This document shows positions 63,017 to 64,000 of a stretch of 64,000 nucleotides of DNA, piece by piece. The notes beneath the pieces are model-generated. The model did no database searches. It saw only the letters and a program-made list of their open reading frames with translations, and was not told where the DNA came from. The DNA lies in NCBI GenBank assembly GCA_008711295.1, contig VUYV01000102.1, positions 2,134,622-2,198,621 on the forward strand. Direction: 5' to 3'. Position numbers and translations under genes: made by a program. The first letter of the stretch is position 1; every line of letters begins with the position of its first letter. The DNA comes from Anarhynchus alexandrinus (taxonomy: Eukaryota > Chordata > Aves > Charadriiformes > Charadriidae).

Positions 63017-63279
63017 TAGAAAGTTTGCTGCGAAGTTCACTCTCTCCCTTGATGGCTGCCACCCTAAGGACTTCGTGCCCTGGTGCCGGACCCCTGAGGC
63101 CTTTCCTTCCTCCCAAAGCCATAGCACTCACAGTGTCTGACATTTGCTGTCCATTGCTGGGAGTGCGCAGCTTCCTACTGATAGAATTGGCTGAGTATAA
63201 TCTTTGCATATTCTGTATGGGTATCAGGATCAGTATTGGTTCTTTAGTGCTGTTAATGTAAATTATCTAATCTTACTAT

Positions 63280-63285
63280 ATTAAA
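63280..63285 (+). terminator. ATTAAA polyadenylation signal of LTR C
   Basis: ATTAAA is followed by a T- and C-rich tract (GGGTTTTCTTGTTTTTCC), the downstream context that polyadenylation uses. A parallel signal exists in LTR A. Confidence 0.45.
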
Positions 63286-63421
63286 TCTGTTTATACTTCA
63301 ACTCCTGGGTTTTCTTGTTTTTCCAGATTCCCTTTCCCAGGTGGAGAGGGGTCATCAGGTGATAGAATGATTGTCTAAACGACAATAAATTGTTATGGGT
63401 CTCTCAAACCATAACACTAGG

Positions 63422-63866
63422 GTATGAAGTAGAAACAATCGGGAAATCAAATTCATTTCTTTCTGTGGAAAAATCTACTTCTTTCTTCTTTTGGGGAATG
63501 AATGTAAGCTTTAAAAGACAAAACATAGAAAAAACCTTATAAAATTATTATATTCCAAATAATGATGAATAGTGAATAGTGTTTTTTTTGTTTCCATAAC
63601 AGAATATTTAACCCATAATATATGTTATGATGTTATACCTACCATGACACATAATATAAAATTAACTTTCAGCATAATATGAGTTGTCAATAATGTTATC
63701 ATATTTTAAATTAAATAATAAAAAGTATAATAAAATATTAAATTAATGTATAACAAAAAATAGAGGTGAAATAATTCAAAATCAAAGTTTTTCCTTACTG
63801 AAATTAAACATTTCTATATTGTCAGTTGTAAAAGCAATAGTGTGCATCTTTAGGTGAATGAAATGG
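63422..63866. other. Extremely AT-rich stretch, no gene seen
   Basis: Especially at 63590-63760 the sequence is almost only A and T, with many ATAATA and TTAAAT words and no repeat period. Nothing coding was found. Confidence 0.55.
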
Positions 63867-64000
63867 GGGTCCATGGGACCTGATGAGATACATCCGCGGG
63901 TCCTGAGGGAACTGGCAGATGAAGTCGCTAAGCCACTAGCCATCATATTTGAGAAGTCGTGGCAGTCTGGCGAGGTTCCTGATGACTGGAAAAGGGGAAA
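63867..64000 (+). mobile_element. CR1 LINE, start of a 5'-truncated copy, cut by the window edge
   Basis: From 63867 the frame encodes [20 protein letters not shown] and then [19 protein letters not shown], the region just before RT motif 1 in CR1 ORF2. The homologous part of the larger copy lies at about 42142-42270, where it carries a premature TGA; here the tryptophan codon is intact. All 44 codons visible are open. The element continues beyond 64000, and its RT and 3' end cannot be judged. Confidence 0.92.

Larger units (their letters stand above)
62774..63416 (+). mobile_element. Solo LTR of an endogenous retrovirus (LTR C)
   Basis: The 643-bp segment begins TGTCCTGG and ends CCATAACA. 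Flanks are CCAGG at 62769-62773 and CTAGG at 63417-63421, a 4-of-5 match consistent with a 5-bp target duplication that has since mutated. Inside are a TATAAAT at 63010-63016 and an ATTAAA at 63280-63285, in the order expected for an LTR promoter and polyadenylation signal. The 5' end is related in pattern to that of LTR A (TGTNCTGGTTT), but the rest differs, so it belongs to a different family. No retroviral coding sequence adjoins it. The 78- and 66-codon frames at 63009-63261 are chance. Confidence 0.82.

Noticed and set aside
1..64000. CRISPR arrays, rRNA, tRNA, operons or prokaryotic regulatory sites
   Set aside because: No regularly spaced direct repeats with unique spacers, no conserved RNA sequences and no gene-dense organisation; the repeats present are avian retroelements and simple repeats.

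Overview
The window looks like AT-rich intergenic or deep intronic DNA from a bird. The main evidence is a set of CR1 LINE copies (the dominant avian retrotransposon), several ending in the typical 3' tail built on ATTCTATG. Three complete-looking solo LTRs are also present; two belong to a family that I associate with neoavian birds (the lineage assignment is inference). I could not recognise any host protein-coding exon, tRNA, rRNA, CRISPR array or bacterial-type operon. Nearly all open frames outside repeats are short, lack homology I recognise, and often begin with GTG or TTG rather than ATG.

Layout: 1-4200 is unremarkable AT-rich sequence. At 4201-4788 (+) and 5411-6005 (-) lie two solo LTRs of one family, in opposite orientation and 622 bp apart. 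A short CR1 3' end lies at 6961-7148 (-), and a 28-bp minisatellite at 7653-7716. Relics of a much older CR1-like element follow at about 9115-9190 (+) and 9296-9545 (-). Between 14380 and 14930 is a GC-richer unclassified repeat candidate ending in a diverged 65-bp duplication. CR1 3' ends on the minus strand follow at 15546-15830, 29937-30376, 31873-32280, 49451-49712 and 56556-56684.

The largest element is a CR1 at 40835-43674 (+). It retains an ORF1 remnant (Cys pairs, coiled coil, part of the SGNH-esterase-like domain) and the ORF2 linker, reverse transcriptase and C-terminus, but has lost the endonuclease and carries stops, frameshifts and catalytic-site changes. A second plus-strand CR1 (53605-54503) is 5'-truncated at RT motif C, yet its frame is open for 267 codons. 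A third begins at 63867 and runs off the window edge. A further solo LTR occupies 62774-63416 and keeps a TATA box and an ATTAAA signal.

Nothing here forms a host pathway. The genes present are retroelement genes, most of them dead. The items most worth a second look are the inverted LTR pair, the open CR1 frame, two strong G-quadruplex motifs (29132-29163, 51551-51583), a ~342-bp diverged duplication near 44600-45100, and one unassigned two-hydrophobic-segment reading frame at 35295-35678 (-). I found no convincing new biological system.
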